Shown here: in pieces, positions 6,715 through 8,346 of the stretch
Position numbering within the stretch: position 1 is the first letter of the stretch
Layout of the letters: each line of letters starts with the position of its first letter
Program-made: the position numbers and the translations under genes
DNA from: Nitrospirota bacterium
Lineage (GTDB): Bacteria > Nitrospirota > Thermodesulfovibrionia > UBA6902
DNA: 8,346 nucleotides
Direction: 5' to 3'
Assembly: GCA_024277515.1 (NCBI GenBank)
Contig: JAJRVB010000243.1
Location: forward strand, 1-8,346
The notes under the pieces: generated by a model
Database searches by the model: none
Told to the model about the DNA's origin: nothing
The model's input: only the letters and a program-made list of their open reading frames with translations

Positions 6715-7872
6715 ATGTCCGAAAAACCGAGCAGCAGACTCTCCATTAAATCAATTGACGAGATAAGGCAGATGATTGAATCAGCCGGGATGCCCCCGTC
6801 TGCACATCATGCGGCCATCAGGGAACTTGAGGGACTTGCGAATGCAGACCCGGGGAGTGACGGGTATGCGGAGCGGCTGGCCTATCTGGACTGCCTTATC
6901 AGCCTGCATTCTGTTGAACATGTTGAGCAGAGTCATGATTTAGATGAGATAAAGGCGCTTTTTGGAGTGGACCTGCCCTTTTCAAGGCAGGCTCAGGACA
7001 GCATCCTCCAGCGCCTGACCTCGAAATTATCGCGTAACCATAAGAATCGTTATATCCTTATTGTAGATGATGAAAAGATCGCGCTTGACAGCTTGACGCA
7101 TGCCCTTTCAACGGAGGGGTATACGGTCATTGCGGCGGGTAACGGAGATGAAGCTATCCGGCACCTGCAATCTATCCCTTTTGATGTTGTTATAACGGAC
7201 CTGATAATGGGAGAGGTTGACGGCTATTCCGTGCTTAAGGAAATAAGGAGAAACCATCCTGATACGCATGTAATCATGGTAACCGGCTATGCAACTGTGG
7301 ATACGGCTGTGGAGGCCATGAGGATGGGCGCCTTTCACTATATTGAAAAGCCGGTCAGGATTGATGAACTGAGGACCGCAGTGAAAGATGCCCTCAGGCA
7401 GAAAACGGCTTTATCAAAGGGCGCGGTCCTCTGTTTTTCCGGGTGTTCGGACGCGGAAAAAGAGACACTGGGAAGGGCGGTTACCGCAGCGCTGGGGAGG
7501 AAATTTATAAGGATATCATTATCCGGCATGCAGGATGTGTCCGGGATCCTTGGCCGGAGCAGAGTGAACCAGGAAGGCCGGCCCGGGTGTATCATAGAAG
7601 CGATCCTGGAGTCGAATACCTCTGATCCGGTTATTATGCTTGACGGCCTTGACACTATTAATCAGGGCAGCATCGGAGCTTTTACATCTGCCATAATGGA
7701 ATTGCTTGATCCCGTCAGGAATCTTAATTTTGTTGACCGTTATGTAAACGCGCCCTTCAGTCTGTCCAGTGTCATGTTTATGGCAGCAGCGGAGGATGCC
7801 GGGAATATAGCGGGTCCTCTCAGGGACATCCTCGAAGTCATCGAGTGCCAGGGGCGGGAAGACATGATTTGA
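6715..7872 (+). CDS. Response regulator with receiver domain set inside a degenerate Lon-type AAA+ scaffold
   Basis: The 385 residues fall into three parts. Residues 12-107 match the helical linker of Lon that precedes its ATPase: DEIRQMIESAGMP (15-27), IRELEGLA (35-42), YLDCLISL (57-64) and DSILQRLTSKLS (95-106). Residues 112-229 are a complete receiver domain: acidic pair Asp118/Asp119, phosphoacceptor Asp162 in ITDLIMGEVDG, Thr190, and Lys212 in YIEKP. Residues 236-380 resume Lon at the first AAA+ strand (GAVLCFSG) and follow it through ALGRKFIRISLSG (259-271), MELLDPVRNLNF (328-339), SSVMFMAA (351-358) and LEVIE (373-377). The ATPase residues are altered: Walker A reads GCSDAEKET, Walker B is LDG, sensor 1 has Glu360 for Asn, and the arginine finger is Ile372. 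The AAA+ lid and S16 protease domain are absent. A TAA three codons before the ATG fixes the start. The partner kinase is probably the divergent gene. The role is unknown; binding to or mixed assembly with true Lon, or phosphorylation-driven oligomerisation, is inference. Confidence 0.88.
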   Translation: MSEKPSSRLSIKSIDEIRQMIESAGMPPSAHHAAIRELEGLANADPGSDGYAERLAYLDCLISLHSVEHVEQSHDLDEIKALFGVDLPFSRQAQDSILQRLTSKLSRNHKNRYILIVDDEKIALDSLTHALSTEGYTVIAAGNGDEAIRHLQSIPFDVVITDLIMGEVDGYSVLKEIRRNHPDTHVIMVTGYATVDTAVEAMRMGAFHYIEKPVRIDELRTAVKDALRQKTALSKGAVLCFSGCSDAEKETLGRAVTAALGRKFIRISLSGMQDVSGILGRSRVNQEGRPGCIIEAILESNTSDPVIMLDGLDTINQGSIGAFTSAIMELLDPVRNLNFVDRYVNAPFSLSSVMFMAAAEDAGNIAGPLRDILEVIECQGREDMI

Positions 7873-7928
7873 AAAGGGCAGCACTTATAGCCCGTCCCTG
7901 AAATTCTATATAGCTGAAATATTATCTG

Positions 7929-8228
7929 ATGATTATGAAACGAGTTCACATTATATCTTTCGTAATTCTGGCGCTGAGTCTCGCGGGATGTTCTGCCGAT
8001 GAAAGATGGGAAGGCCAGGTTTTTCCTGACAGGACCAAATTGCTGATGCACCGCAATGCAGGCACGTACGGGACACTGGAGGAGTGTGAATCGGCTTCCA
8101 TGAAAATACTGACATCCATGGATGCGGTAGAGAAGGGCTATTACGAGTGCGGCAAGAATTGTGAAAAAGGCTCCTTTTCCTACAACATGAATTGTGAGGA
8201 AAAGGTCCTGGGTAATTACTATAAATAA
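7929..8228 (+). CDS. Small cysteine-rich lipoprotein, function unknown
   Basis: This 99-residue protein has a lipoprotein signal peptide: basic start MIMKR, hydrophobic core IISFVILALSL, and lipobox LAG-C with lipidated Cys21. Residue +2 is Ser, which in Gram-negative bacteria favours outer-membrane sorting. The mature part, about 79 residues, has four further cysteines (53, 74, 78, 89), enough for two disulfides; the last three sit in CGKNC and NMNC. A segment reading FPDRTKLLMHRN (32-43) then GTYGTLEEC (45-53) resembles small secreted proteins of unknown function. The first ATG (7929) and a second at 7935 are both possible starts; neither has a strong Shine-Dalgarno sequence. It lies 56 bases after the receiver-Lon gene on the same strand with no clear terminator between, so co-transcription is possible. 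Confidence 0.82.
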   Translation: MIMKRVHIISFVILALSLAGCSADERWEGQVFPDRTKLLMHRNAGTYGTLEECESASMKILTSMDAVEKGYYECGKNCEKGSFSYNMNCEEKVLGNYYK

Positions 8229-8346
8229 GAATGCCGCATAAAAAAGGGAGCCTGTTAGTACAGGGTAACTATGCAGCTATGGGCAATAACAGATCAGAAA
8301 TAGAAAATTAAAGATCAAAATTATGGAGGGGTTTTTATCGAATAAT
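8229..8346. other. Trailing intergenic sequence
   Basis: A small hairpin CCTGT-TAGT-ACAGG (8251-8264) follows the lipoprotein gene but has no T-run, so it is at best a weak stop signal. A strong GGAGGGG (8325-8331) near the edge looks like a ribosome binding site for a + strand gene starting at or beyond the end of the window; no start codon at suitable spacing is visible inside it. Confidence 0.45.

Noticed and set aside
7423..7872. Reading the regulator as an NtrC-family sigma-54 activator
   Set aside because: The part after the receiver lacks the GAFTGA loop and an HTH domain. Its motifs (ALGRKFIRISLSG, LLDPVRNLNF) match Lon, and Lon-like linker helices also precede the receiver.
7837..7872. 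Frameshift that might have cut off a lid and protease domain
   Set aside because: Only 56 bases separate the stop from the next gene, and neither they nor the lipoprotein gene encode Lon lid or S16 protease sequence, so the short form is not a local frameshift.
7876..7893. GGGC/GCCC stem after the receiver-Lon gene as a terminator
   Set aside because: The stem has only four base pairs and there is no T-run after it.

Overview
The window looks like chromosomal DNA from a Gram-negative, environmental bacterium with mid-range GC content. It carries an exosortase (EpsH/XrtA family) with its partner EpsI, a lipoprotein with a bacterial lipobox, and a large NtrB-like membrane histidine kinase. Exosortase/PEP-CTERM systems, citrate synthases of this longer type and short ACAGGAT-type inverted repeats occur together in Nitrospirota and in deltaproteobacterial lineages. 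I favour one of these, but no 16S or other marker is present to settle it.

Left region (1-3009): cell-surface and exopolysaccharide functions. A family 4 glycosyltransferase on the + strand overlaps the end of a probable upstream gene by four bases. It meets, tail to tail, a three-gene minus-strand run: a 90-residue protein of unknown function, an exosortase with its Cys/Arg/His triad, and EpsI. These probably act together in export and processing of surface proteins and in polysaccharide assembly at the inner membrane.

Middle region (3010-4838): a 312-base AT-rich gap with no gene, then an intact citrate synthase, then a non-coding convergent junction. The junction holds a symmetric hairpin repeat built of six heptamers spaced exactly nine bases apart.

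Right region (4839-8346): a divergent two-component pair and a small lipoprotein. The sensor is a two-TM histidine kinase with a periplasmic helical domain, HAMP, HisKA and HATPase_c. Its divergent neighbour is the most striking gene here. It is a response regulator whose receiver domain is embedded in sequence that reads as the middle of Lon protease: the Lon linker helices precede the receiver and the Lon AAA+ core follows it. In that core the Walker A, Walker B glutamate, sensor-1 asparagine, arginine finger and pore-loop tyrosine are all replaced, and there is no lid or protease domain. It appears to be a phosphorylation-controlled pseudo-Lon, possibly a Lon-interacting regulator or an oligomerising output module. 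I know of no named family with this architecture. A short cysteine-rich lipoprotein gene follows it.
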